Shown here: positions 1-5,574 of the stretch, piece by piece
How the letters are laid out: every line of letters starts with the position of its first letter
How positions within the stretch are numbered: the stretch's first letter is position 1
NCBI RefSeq assembly: GCF_001280005.1
Contig: NZ_LGDW01000146.1
Span: 1-5,574, forward strand
From: Streptomyces sp. NRRL WC-3618
GTDB lineage: Bacteria; Actinomycetota; Actinomycetes; Streptomycetales; Streptomycetaceae
Direction: 5' to 3'
Length of the DNA stretch: 5,574 nt
Notes under the pieces: generated by a model
The model's input: the letters and a program-made list of their open reading frames with translations, nothing else
Told to the model about the DNA's origin: nothing
The model's database searches: none
Position numbers and translations under genes: made by a program

Positions 1-1133
1 GCCCCGGCCAGGCACCGCCCCCACCACCGCCCCCGGGCCCCGGCTGGGGCGACACCCCTCCTGGCGCCCCCGGAGGGTACGGCGGATACGGCCCGGCCGG
101 CGGCCACCCCGGCTGGGGCGGCAACTGGGGCGGCCCCCCCCCCGCGGCCAAGCCCGGCGTGATCCCGCTGCGCCCCCTCGGCGTCGGTGAGATCCTCGAC
201 GGCGCCGTCTCCACCATGCGCGCCCACTGGCGCACCGTGCTGGGTATCTCGCTCACCGTCGCGGTCGTCACGGAGATCGTCGCCGTCCTCCTCCAGGGAT
301 ACGTGCTGAACAACAGCACGAGCGCCGACACCCTCAAGAACCCGAGCGCGAGCCTCGACGAACTGACCCGCGCCATGGGCGACGCCCTGCTCAGCTCCGG
401 CGTCCTCTTCGTGATCTCCCTGATCGGCACCGTCATCGCGACGGCCCTGCTCACGACCGTGACCAGCCGCGCCGTGCTCGGCAAAACAGTGACCACCGGC
501 GAGGCCTGGCGGGACGCCCGCCCCCAGGTCCCCAAGCTCTTCGGCCTCATCCTCCTCCTGCTGCTCACCGTCATCGCGATCATGGCCGTCGGCCTCGCCC
601 CGGGCCTCCTCGTGGCCCTCTCCGCCTCGGAAGGCGGCGGCGCGGCACTCGCCATCGTTGGCCTCTTCGGAGCGAGCTTCGTCGCGCTGTGGCTGATAAT
701 CCGCTTCTCCCTCGCCTCGCCGGCACTGATGCTGGAGAAGCAGAGCATCGTGAAGTCGATCACCCGATCCGCGAAACTCGTCCGCGGCGCCTGGTGGCGA
801 GTCCTCGGCATCCAGCTGCTCGCCGGGATCATCGCGGGCATCGTCTCGGCCATCGTCGTCGTCCCGTTCACCTTCATCGGTGCGGCCCTGGCCGGGAACG
901 GCATCAGCGACCTCTTCAACGGCACGGGCGGCTACAGCTGGACGTTCCTGATCGTCAGCGGCATCGGCTCGGTGCTCGGCTCCACGGTCACCCTCCCCAT
1001 CACAGCGGGCGTGACCGTGCTCCTCTACATCGACCAGCGCATCCGCCGCGAGGCCCTCGACCTCGACCTGGCCCGCGCGGCAGGCGTCCAGGACCCCGGC
1101 TCCGGCACGCCGGGCGCCACCCCGGGGAGCTGA
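1..1133 (+). CDS. Polytopic membrane protein, glycerophosphoryl diester phosphodiesterase membrane-domain type (5' partial)
   Basis: The reading frame is open from the window edge (first whole codon at 3) to TGA at 1131-1133, so the true start lies upstream. The GTG at 159 is an internal valine: the 52 codons before it encode a Pro/Gly/Trp/Tyr-rich tail with no stop, and no Shine-Dalgarno precedes it. Low-complexity tails of this kind are common on actinobacterial membrane proteins. Counting residues from codon 159, hydrophobic segments lie near 27-47, 80-101, 127-153, 161-184, 215-243 and 261-290, giving about six membrane passes. A charged cytoplasmic end follows, with IDQRIRREALDLDLA at 291-305. 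The pattern resembles the membrane domain found beside some glycerophosphodiesterases, but no catalytic phosphodiesterase domain is visible, so enzyme activity should not be assumed. It is the first visible member of a five-gene module ending in MoxR and DUF58. A transport or scaffold role is only inference; family assignment is from memory of similar proteins. Confidence 0.8.
   Translation, partial: PGQAPPPPPPPGPGWGDTPPGAPGGYGGYGPAGGHPGWGGNWGGPPPAAKPGVIPLRPLGVGEILDGAVSTMRAHWRTVLGISLTVAVVTEIVAVLLQGYVLNNSTSADTLKNPSASLDELTRAMGDALLSSGVLFVISLIGTVIATALLTTVTSRAVLGKTVTTGEAWRDARPQVPKLFGLILLLLLTVIAIMAVGLAPGLLVALSASEGGGAALAIVGLFGASFVALWLIIRFSLASPALMLEKQSIVKSITRSAKLVRGAWWRVLGIQLLAGIIAGIVSAIVVVPFTFIGAALAGNGISDLFNGTGGYSWTFLIVSGIGSVLGSTVTLPITAGVTVLLYIDQRIRREALDLDLARAAGVQDPGSGTPGATPGS
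38..120 (+). repeat. In-phase 14-bp direct repeat in a Pro/Gly-rich coding tail
   Basis: CCCCGGCTGGGGCG occurs at 38-51 and again, identically, at 107-120, 69 bases (23 codons) apart. Both copies are read in the same frame and encode P-G-W-G steps of the low-complexity N-terminal tail of the first gene. The repeat is best explained by duplication within a repetitive coding region rather than by a regulatory site. A run of ten C follows at 134-143. Confidence 0.6.
1124..1129 (+). promoter_or_regulatory. Ribosome binding site of the DUF4129 gene
   Basis: GGGGAG lies 8 bases before the GTG at 1138 and inside the last codons of the preceding gene. It favours GTG 1138 over two in-frame alternatives, GTG 1168 and ATG 1177. 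The ATG at 1133-1135 hits a stop after two codons and cannot be the start. Confidence 0.65.
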
Positions 1134-1137
1134 TGCG

Positions 1138-1920
1138 GTGAGCCCGACGGGGGGATCATTCACCACGGTGCCGGCCATGGCGCACACCACCGAAGCAGCC
1201 GTACGAGCCCTGCTGCGGGCCGGCGACACCGCCGTACTGTCACTGGCGGCCGACGACCCGCCACTGACGATCCCGCGTGATCCCGCGCGGGAGGCAGCCC
1301 GGCGGGAGCTGTCCAAGCGCATGTACCACGAGAGCGACCCCGGCCTCTTCCAACGAGCCATGGACGCCTTCTGGGACTGGCTCGGCAAGCTGTTCAACAC
1401 GGCCTCCACCGCGACCCCCGGAGGAGCCGTCGGACTCGTGGTGGTCCTCCTCGCCGTCATCGCCGTGATCGGCGCCCTGTGGTGGCGCCTCGGCACCCCA
1501 CGCACCGGCCCCACCTCCTCCGCCGTGCTCTTCGACGACCGCCCCCGCAGCGCCGCCGAACACCGCGCCGCCGCCGAAGCACACGCCGTCCAGGGCCACT
1601 GGAACCAGGCCGTCCAGGAACGCATGCGCGCCGTCGTCCGCTCCCTCGAGGAACGCGCCCTGCTCGACTCCCGCCCCGGCCGCACCGCCGACGAGGCGGC
1701 AGCGGAAGCGGGCCACACCCTGCCGGCACACACCGACCGCCTGCGCACCGCGGCACGCGACTTCGACGACGTGACGTACGGCGGACGCACCGCCTCCCCG
1801 CAGACGTACCGCCGGCTCACAGAACTCGACAGCGACCTGGAGCGCACGAAACCGGCCCTCACGAACAGCCACAGCACCCCCAGCACGGCCCACAACGCCC
1901 GCCAGGGAGCCGCCGAATGA
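1138..1920 (+). CDS. DUF4129 domain-containing single-pass membrane protein
   Basis: This 260-residue protein starts at GTG with a good Shine-Dalgarno. Residues 40-90 carry the conserved-looking stretch with TIPRDPAREAARRELSK (44-60), MYH and an aromatic FWDWLGKLF segment (78-86) that may lie against the membrane. One strong membrane span covers about 97-117 and ends in WWRLG. The remainder, about 128-236, is an Arg/Glu/Ala-rich helical domain with EHRAAAEAHAVQGHWNQAVQ, RMRAVVRSLEERALLD, RTADEAA and a DFDDVTYGGR motif, which matches the DUF4129 pattern. In other proteins this domain forms the C-terminal part of transglutaminase-like membrane proteins; here it stands alone, with no transglutaminase domain. 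The gene begins 4 nt after the preceding stop and its TGA overlaps the next ATG, so it is probably coupled to both. The exact function is unknown. The C-terminal domain is probably cytoplasmic, where it could contact the MoxR/DUF58 proteins, but that is inference. Confidence 0.85.
   Translation: MSPTGGSFTTVPAMAHTTEAAVRALLRAGDTAVLSLAADDPPLTIPRDPAREAARRELSKRMYHESDPGLFQRAMDAFWDWLGKLFNTASTATPGGAVGLVVVLLAVIAVIGALWWRLGTPRTGPTSSAVLFDDRPRSAAEHRAAAEAHAVQGHWNQAVQERMRAVVRSLEERALLDSRPGRTADEAAAEAGHTLPAHTDRLRTAARDFDDVTYGGRTASPQTYRRLTELDSDLERTKPALTNSHSTPSTAHNARQGAAE
1904..1909 (+). promoter_or_regulatory. Ribosome binding site of the DUF4350 gene
   Basis: AGGGAG ends 7 bases before the ATG at 1917. It supports that ATG as the start of the DUF4350 gene, rather than the much longer upstream extension of the same frame, which is only a shadow of the DUF4129 gene. 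Confidence 0.7.
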
Positions 1921-3125
1921 GCACCGAGGCCACCCCCCTGCTCCCCGCTTCCACCTCGACCTCGCCCACCGCCCGCCAGGTGTGGACCCGCACGCGAGGA
2001 GTCGCACTCGGCGTCGTCCTCCTCCTCGTGGGTGCCGTCACGATCGCAGTGATCAGCTCCGGCACCGAGCACGGCAGCCTCGACCCGCGTTCCACCGACC
2101 CTCAAGGCAGTCGTGCCGTCGCCACGCTGCTCGCCGACCGGGGCGTGTCCACGCGCGTGGTCACCACCCTCGCCCAGGCGAGCGCGGCGGCCGGCGCCGG
2201 CACGACCCTCCTGATCGCGGTCCCCGACCTGCTGACCGACCGTCAACAGGAGCAACTGCACACGGCGACGGCGAGCTCCGGCGGACGCACCGTCCTGATC
2301 GCCCCCAGCAGCCCGTCCGTCGGAACACTCGCCCCCGGTGTCACCGCCGACCCCGCGATCAGCTTCGACTCGAAGCTGTCCCCGAACTGCGAACTGCCCG
2401 CCGCCCAACGCGCGGGCACCGCGGACACGGGCGGTTTCCGCTACGACACCACCGCCCCCGGCGCCGACGCGTGCTACCCCAGCAAGGGCGTCCCCACCCT
2501 CGTACGCGTCCCCGCGGCCGGCGGAAACGGCGACACCGTCGTGCTCGGCGCACCCGACATTCTCTACAACGACCGTCTCGACGAGCACGGCAACGCCTCG
2601 CTCGCCCTCCAACTGCTCGGTTCCCGCCCCCACTTGGTCTGGTACCTCCCCTCGCTCTCCGACGACTCGCTCACCGACTCGGGCGAACGCGGCTTCTTCG
2701 ACCTGCTCCCCTCGGGCTGGCTCTGGGGCACCCTGCAACTCTTCGTCGCCGCAGCCCTGGCCGCCCTCTGGCGGGCACGCCGACTCGGCCCCCTCGTCCC
2801 CGAACGTCTCCCCGTGGCGATCCGCGCCTCCGAAACCGTCGAAGGCCGCGCCCGCCTCTACCGCAAGACCAACGCCCGCGAGCGCGCGGCAGGCGCTCTT
2901 CGCTCCACGACCCGCACTCGCCTCGCCCCCCTGGTAGGCGTCCCCGTTACCCAGGCACACACGCCCGAGTCCTTGCTCCCCGCCCTGTCCACCCAGCTCC
3001 AGAACCACAGCGGCGGACAGGCCCTGCACTCCCTCCTCTTCGGCCCGCCGCCCGGCGACGACGCCGCCCTCATCTCCCTCGCCGACCAGCTCGACGCCCT
3101 CGAAAGAGAGGTACGCCGTCCATGA
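1917..3125 (+). CDS. DUF4350 domain-containing membrane protein
   Basis: The 402-residue protein starts at an ATG that shares ATGA with the stop of the DUF4129 gene. An N-terminal anchor spans about 29-48, after a short polar Ser/Thr-rich head. The extracytoplasmic part opens with GSLDPRSTDPQGSRAVATLL (53-72), typical of DUF4350: an N-terminal region that compares a 'restart' of residues with a ThuA/glutamine-amidotransferase-like fold, continuing with TTLLIAVPD (96-104) and DTVVLGAPDILYNDRLDEHGN (206-226 region). Two cysteines, C158 and C186, flank an insert and could form a disulfide. A second span lies near 267-285, preceded by WLWGTLQLF and followed by an Arg-rich segment, so the last 115 residues should be cytoplasmic. 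That tail includes EGRARLYRKTNARERAAGALR (309-329 region). No catalytic residues are recognised. The position directly before moxR suggests that it is a membrane partner of the ATPase; its biochemical role is unknown. Confidence 0.85.
   Translation: MSTEATPLLPASTSTSPTARQVWTRTRGVALGVVLLLVGAVTIAVISSGTEHGSLDPRSTDPQGSRAVATLLADRGVSTRVVTTLAQASAAAGAGTTLLIAVPDLLTDRQQEQLHTATASSGGRTVLIAPSSPSVGTLAPGVTADPAISFDSKLSPNCELPAAQRAGTADTGGFRYDTTAPGADACYPSKGVPTLVRVPAAGGNGDTVVLGAPDILYNDRLDEHGNASLALQLLGSRPHLVWYLPSLSDDSLTDSGERGFFDLLPSGWLWGTLQLFVAAALAALWRARRLGPLVPERLPVAIRASETVEGRARLYRKTNARERAAGALRSTTRTRLAPLVGVPVTQAHTPESLLPALSTQLQNHSGGQALHSLLFGPPPGDDAALISLADQLDALEREVRRP
3105..3111 (+). promoter_or_regulatory. Ribosome binding site of the MoxR gene
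   Basis: AGAGAGG ends 10 bases before ATG 3122 and 13 bases before the adjacent in-frame ATG 3125. Spacing and the ATGA overlap with the previous stop both favour ATG 3122, although the difference is one methionine only. Confidence 0.55.
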
Positions 3126-4114
3126 TGGACCCGACCACTGACAACGCCGGGACCACCGGGGACCCGGGCACCGCCCGGGCCTCTCTGGAAGCCCTGCGCG
3201 CCGAGATCGCGAAAGCTGTGGTCGGCCAGGACCCCGCCGTGACCGGCCTCGTCGTCGCCCTCCTCTGCCGCGGACACGTTCTCCTTGAAGGAGTCCCTGG
3301 AGTGGCCAAAACGTTGCTCGTCCGGGCCCTCGCATCCGCACTCGAACTCGACACCAAGCGAGTCCAGTTCACTCCGGACCTGATGCCGAGCGACATCACC
3401 GGCTCCCTCGTCTACGACACGCGCACCGCAGAGTTCTCCTTCCAGCCGGGCCCGGTCTTCACCAACCTCCTCCTCGCGGACGAAATCAACCGCACACCCC
3501 CGAAGACCCAGTCGTCCCTCCTGGAAGCCATGGAGGAACGCCAGGTCACGGTCGACGGCACCCCACGCCCCCTCCCCGACCCGTTCCTGGTCGCGGCGAC
3601 CCAGAACCCGGTCGAGTACGAGGGCACGTACCCCCTCCCCGAAGCCCAGCTGGACCGTTTCCTCCTCAAGCTCACCATCCCCCTCCCCTCCCGCCAGGAC
3701 GAGATCGACGTCCTGACCCGCCACGCCGAGGGCTTCAACCCGCGCGACCTGCACGCCGCCGGCATACGCCCCGTGGCAGGCCCGGCGGACCTCGAAGCAG
3801 CCCGCGCCGCAGTCGCCAAGACGGCCATCTCCCCCGAGATCACCGCCTATGTGGTGGACATCTGCCGCGCGACCCGCGAATCCCCGTCCTTCACGCTCGG
3901 CGTCTCCCCCCGAGGCGCCACCGCCCTCCTCGCGACGTCCCGCGCCTGGGCCTGGCTGACAGGCCGCGACTACGTCATCCCCGACGACGTCAAAGCACTC
4001 GCCCTGCCCACCCTCCGCCACCGCGTGCAACTCCGCCCGGAGGCCGAGATGGAGGGCGTGACGGCCGACTCGGTCATCAACGCGATCCTCGCCCACGTCC
4101 CCGTCCCCCGCTGA
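3122..4114 (+). CDS. MoxR-family AAA+ ATPase
   Basis: This 330-residue cytoplasmic ATPase is complete and of normal family length. The motifs are clear: Walker A GVPGVAKT at 57-64, with the Ala before Lys-Thr that is usual for MoxR; Walker B LLLADEINR at 116-124; a conserved PPKTQSSLLEAMEERQVTVDG block at 126-146; sensor 1 ATQNP at 159-163; PLPEAQLDRF at 171-180; and sensor 2 GVSPRG at 260-265, followed by a C-terminal lid helical domain. No key residue is missing. MoxR proteins form hexameric rings and act as chaperones or remodellers together with von Willebrand A-type partners. The DUF58 gene immediately downstream is the expected partner. The first ATG overlaps the stop of the DUF4350 gene as ATGA, so translation is likely coupled. 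The client proteins are not known; the membrane-protein neighbours suggest envelope targets. The gene symbol is left blank because actinobacteria often carry several moxR paralogues and the sequence alone does not say which this is. Confidence 0.97.
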   Translation: MMDPTTDNAGTTGDPGTARASLEALRAEIAKAVVGQDPAVTGLVVALLCRGHVLLEGVPGVAKTLLVRALASALELDTKRVQFTPDLMPSDITGSLVYDTRTAEFSFQPGPVFTNLLLADEINRTPPKTQSSLLEAMEERQVTVDGTPRPLPDPFLVAATQNPVEYEGTYPLPEAQLDRFLLKLTIPLPSRQDEIDVLTRHAEGFNPRDLHAAGIRPVAGPADLEAARAAVAKTAISPEITAYVVDICRATRESPSFTLGVSPRGATALLATSRAWAWLTGRDYVIPDDVKALALPTLRHRVQLRPEAEMEGVTADSVINAILAHVPVPR

Positions 4115-5424
4115 TGCCACTCACCGGCCGCGCCGCCCTCCTGGCGGCCCTCGGCTCGATCCCCGTCGGCCTCCTGGACCCCGGCTGGACAGGCCTCCTC
4201 GCCGTCAACGGTCCCCTGGCGCTCGCGTGCGCCTGCGACTACGCCCTGGCAGCGCCGGTACGCCGCCTCGGCCTCGCCCGCTCCGGCGACACATCGGCAC
4301 GCCTGGGCGAATCAGCGGACGTCACGCTCACGGTGACCAACCCGTCCGCCCGCCTGCTCCGCGCTCGCCTCCGCGACGCCTGGCCACCTAGCAGCTGGCA
4401 GTCCGGCACGGAGGTGGAGGCTTCCCGCCACCGCCTGACGGTCCCCGCCGGCGAACGCCGCCGCGCCACCACCCGCCTGCGGCCCACCCGCCGAGGCGAC
4501 CGCCAGGCCGACCGCGTAACAATCCGCTCGTACGGCCCGCTGGGCCTCTTCGCCCGCCAGGGCAGCCACCAAGTCCCCTGGACGGTACGCGTCCTGCCCC
4601 CGTTCACCAGCCGCAAGCACCTCCCCTCGAAGCTCGCCCGCCTGCGCGAACTCGACGGCCGCACCAGCGTCCTGACCCGCGGCGAAGGCACAGAATTCGA
4701 CAGCCTGCGCGAGTACGTCCCCGGCGACGACACCCGTTCCATCGACTGGCGCGCCACAGCCCGCCAGACCACGGTCGCCGTACGCACCTGGCGCCCCGAG
4801 CGCGACCGCCACATCGTCCTGGTCCTCGATACCGGCCGTACGTCGGCGGGCCGCGTGGGCGACGTCCCCCGCCTGGACGCCTCCATGGACGCGGCCCTCC
4901 TCCTGGCAGCCCTGGCCTCCCGCGCCGGCGACCGCGTGGACCTCCTCGCGTACGACCGCCGAGTACGCGCCCTGGTCCAGGGCCGTGCCGCAGCCGACGT
5001 CCTCCCGTCCCTGGTCAACGCGATGGCCACCCTGGAACCCGAACTCATCGAAACCGACGCCCGCAGCCTCACGGCCACCGCCCTCCGTACGGCCCCCAGA
5101 CGCTCCCTGATCGTCTTGCTCACGAGCCTCGACACGGCCCCCATCGAAGAGGGCCTTCTCCCCGTCCTCCCCCAACTGACCCAGCGCCACACAGTCCTCC
5201 TGGCCTCGGTGGCGGACCCGCACATCGCAAGAATGGCAGCGTCCCGAGGAAACACAGAAGCGGTGTACGAGGCCGCGTCCGCCGCCCAAGCACAAGCGGA
5301 ACGCCATCGAACCGCCGAACAGCTCCGCCGCCACGGCGTCACGGTTGTCGACGCGACTCCGGATGACCTGGCGCCGGCGCTGGCGGACGCCTATCTGGCC
5401 CTGAAAGCCGCCGGACGCCTCTGA
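4114..5424 (+). CDS. DUF58 domain-containing protein with von Willebrand A-like domain
   Basis: The 436-residue protein starts at ATG 4114, which shares one base with the moxR stop (TGATG). Two short hydrophobic stretches near 7-21 and 25-47 anchor it to the membrane. A beta-rich region follows, with ADVTLTVTNPSARLLRARLRD starting at 68 and a YGPLGLF motif at 140-146. The DUF58 signature is unmistakable: GTEFDSLREYVPGDDTRSID from 192 to 211, continuing WRATARQ. A vWA-like fold then begins at HIVLVLDTGRTSAG (233-246). The canonical metal-site pattern DxSxS is altered here to D239-x-G241-x-T243. Later strands include RVDLLAYDR (274-282) and SLIVLLTSLD (331-340). The family pairs with MoxR ATPases, probably as substrate adaptor, and the immediate moxR neighbour fits. 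No Shine-Dalgarno is seen: the 25 bases before the ATG are pyrimidine-rich, so expression should depend on ribosomes finishing moxR. It is the last gene of the operon. Confidence 0.95.
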   Translation: MPLTGRAALLAALGSIPVGLLDPGWTGLLAVNGPLALACACDYALAAPVRRLGLARSGDTSARLGESADVTLTVTNPSARLLRARLRDAWPPSSWQSGTEVEASRHRLTVPAGERRRATTRLRPTRRGDRQADRVTIRSYGPLGLFARQGSHQVPWTVRVLPPFTSRKHLPSKLARLRELDGRTSVLTRGEGTEFDSLREYVPGDDTRSIDWRATARQTTVAVRTWRPERDRHIVLVLDTGRTSAGRVGDVPRLDASMDAALLLAALASRAGDRVDLLAYDRRVRALVQGRAAADVLPSLVNAMATLEPELIETDARSLTATALRTAPRRSLIVLLTSLDTAPIEEGLLPVLPQLTQRHTVLLASVADPHIARMAASRGNTEAVYEAASAAQAQAERHRTAEQLRRHGVTVVDATPDDLAPALADAYLALKAAGRL

Positions 5425-5456
5425 ATGGTGTCTCTCCTCAAGGGAGAGACACCATT
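5424..5456 (+). terminator. Hairpin terminator at the end of the MoxR-DUF58 operon
   Basis: AATGGTGTCTCTCC (5424-5437) pairs perfectly with GGAGAGACACCATT (5443-5456) across a 5-base loop TCAAG. The left arm begins on the last base of the DUF58 stop codon. Only three T follow on the + strand (5455-5457, two of them in the stem), so it lacks a strong U-tract. Actinobacterial operons often end with such hairpins. It could also protect the transcript 3' end or block antisense transcription from the convergent rRNA operon. Confidence 0.75.
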
Positions 5457-5486
5457 TCCAATGGCCCGGAAACACAAAAAGCACGC

Positions 5487-5522
5487 AAAAAAGCCCCGTA
5501 CCGGTAACCCGGTACGGGGCTT
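5487..5522 (-). terminator. Intrinsic terminator of the rRNA operon
   Basis: AAGCCCCGTACCGG (5491-5504) and CCGGTACGGGGCTT (5509-5522) form a perfect 14-bp stem with a 4-base loop. Read on the minus strand, the stem runs into six T (complement of 5487-5492), the classic Rho-independent layout. It lies 12 bases beyond the 3' end of the 5S rRNA on that strand, as expected for the end of an rrn operon. On the + strand the hairpin is followed by TTCTCG, with no good U-tract, so its main direction is minus. Confidence 0.88.
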
Positions 5523-5534
5523 CTCGTAATATTT

Positions 5535-5574
5535 GTTCGGCGGCGTCCTACTCTCCCACAGGGTCCCCCCTGCA
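5535..5574 (-). rRNA. rrf: 5S ribosomal RNA, 3' end (partial)
   Basis: The reverse complement of this stretch begins TGCAGGGGGGACCCTGTGGG and ends GTAGGACGCCGCCGAAC. This matches my memory of the last 40 or so bases of Streptomyces-type 5S rRNA, including the GGGAGAGUAGGACG core and the GCCGCCGAAC end that closes helix I. About two thirds of the gene, which is near 120 bases in full, lies beyond the window, and its 23S and 16S genes should follow further out. The exact 3' boundary may differ by one or two bases. The gene runs head-on towards the MoxR-DUF58 operon. Confidence 0.9.

Noticed and set aside
159..161. GTG 159 as the start of the first gene
   Set aside because: The same frame is open back to the window edge and encodes a plausible Pro/Gly-rich tail; no Shine-Dalgarno precedes this GTG.
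1479..1916. Upstream extension of the DUF4350 frame
   Set aside because: It overlaps the DUF4129 gene in another frame and encodes only an Arg/Pro-rich shadow product; ATG 1917 has a binding site and an ATGA junction.
1982..3121. Upstream extension of the MoxR frame
   Set aside because: It is an Arg/Pro-rich shadow of the DUF4350 gene; the MoxR homology starts just after ATG 3122.
3661..3690. C-rich, G-poor stretch (19 C and 1 G in 30 bases) resembling a Rho loading site
   Set aside because: It encodes ordinary MoxR residues with the C-ending codons normal for this genome, and similar tracts occur all along the module, so it gives no specific signal.
2858..4120. Long minus-strand reading frame of 420 codons opposite moxR
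   Set aside because: High-GC DNA gives long antisense frames; the translation is low-complexity Gly/Arg/Val with no recognisable domain, and the + strand MoxR motifs are complete.
4239..5484. Two long minus-strand reading frames opposite the DUF58 gene
   Set aside because: Both are Arg- or Gly/Ala-rich mirror products of a clearly coding + strand gene, and one would run through the hairpin at 5424-5456.
5457..5490. Possible promoter or small RNA between the two hairpins
   Set aside because: The 34 bases are somewhat A-rich but show no recognisable -35/-10 pair on either strand.

Overview
The window looks like chromosomal DNA from a Streptomyces-type actinobacterium. The DNA is very GC-rich with G or C at most third codon positions, I saw no in-frame TTA codon, and the last 40 bases are the reverse complement of the 3' end of a high-GC actinobacterial 5S rRNA. 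The genus is my inference from the 5S sequence and protein style; no search was run.

Positions 1-5424 hold five tightly packed genes on the + strand. They are: (1) a six-pass membrane protein of the 'glycerophosphoryl diester phosphodiesterase membrane domain' type, cut at its 5' end by the window edge; (2) a single-pass DUF4129 protein; (3) a DUF4350 protein with two membrane segments; (4) a MoxR-family AAA+ ATPase; (5) a DUF58 protein with a von Willebrand A-like domain. The junctions are a 4-nt gap, an ATGA overlap, a second ATGA overlap and a TGATG overlap. This implies one polycistronic, translationally coupled mRNA whose promoter lies upstream of the window. No gene in the module has a firmly known function. 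The family logic is a MoxR ATPase acting with its DUF58/vWA-like partner as a chaperone or remodelling pair, here tied to three membrane proteins, so the likely site of action is the cytoplasmic membrane or cell envelope.

Positions 5425-5534 are a short convergent intergenic region. A perfect 14-bp hairpin sits on the DUF58 stop codon and probably ends the protein operon. A second perfect 14-bp hairpin, followed on the minus strand by a U-tract, is the terminator of an rRNA operon arriving from the other side. Positions 5535-5574 are the 3' end of that operon's 5S rRNA gene on the minus strand.

I found no mobile element, CRISPR array, tRNA or sign of recent transfer. The points of most interest are the conserved uncharacterised MoxR-DUF58 membrane module, the altered metal-site motif in DUF58, the head-on junction with an rRNA operon, and the absence of a Shine-Dalgarno sequence before the DUF58 gene.
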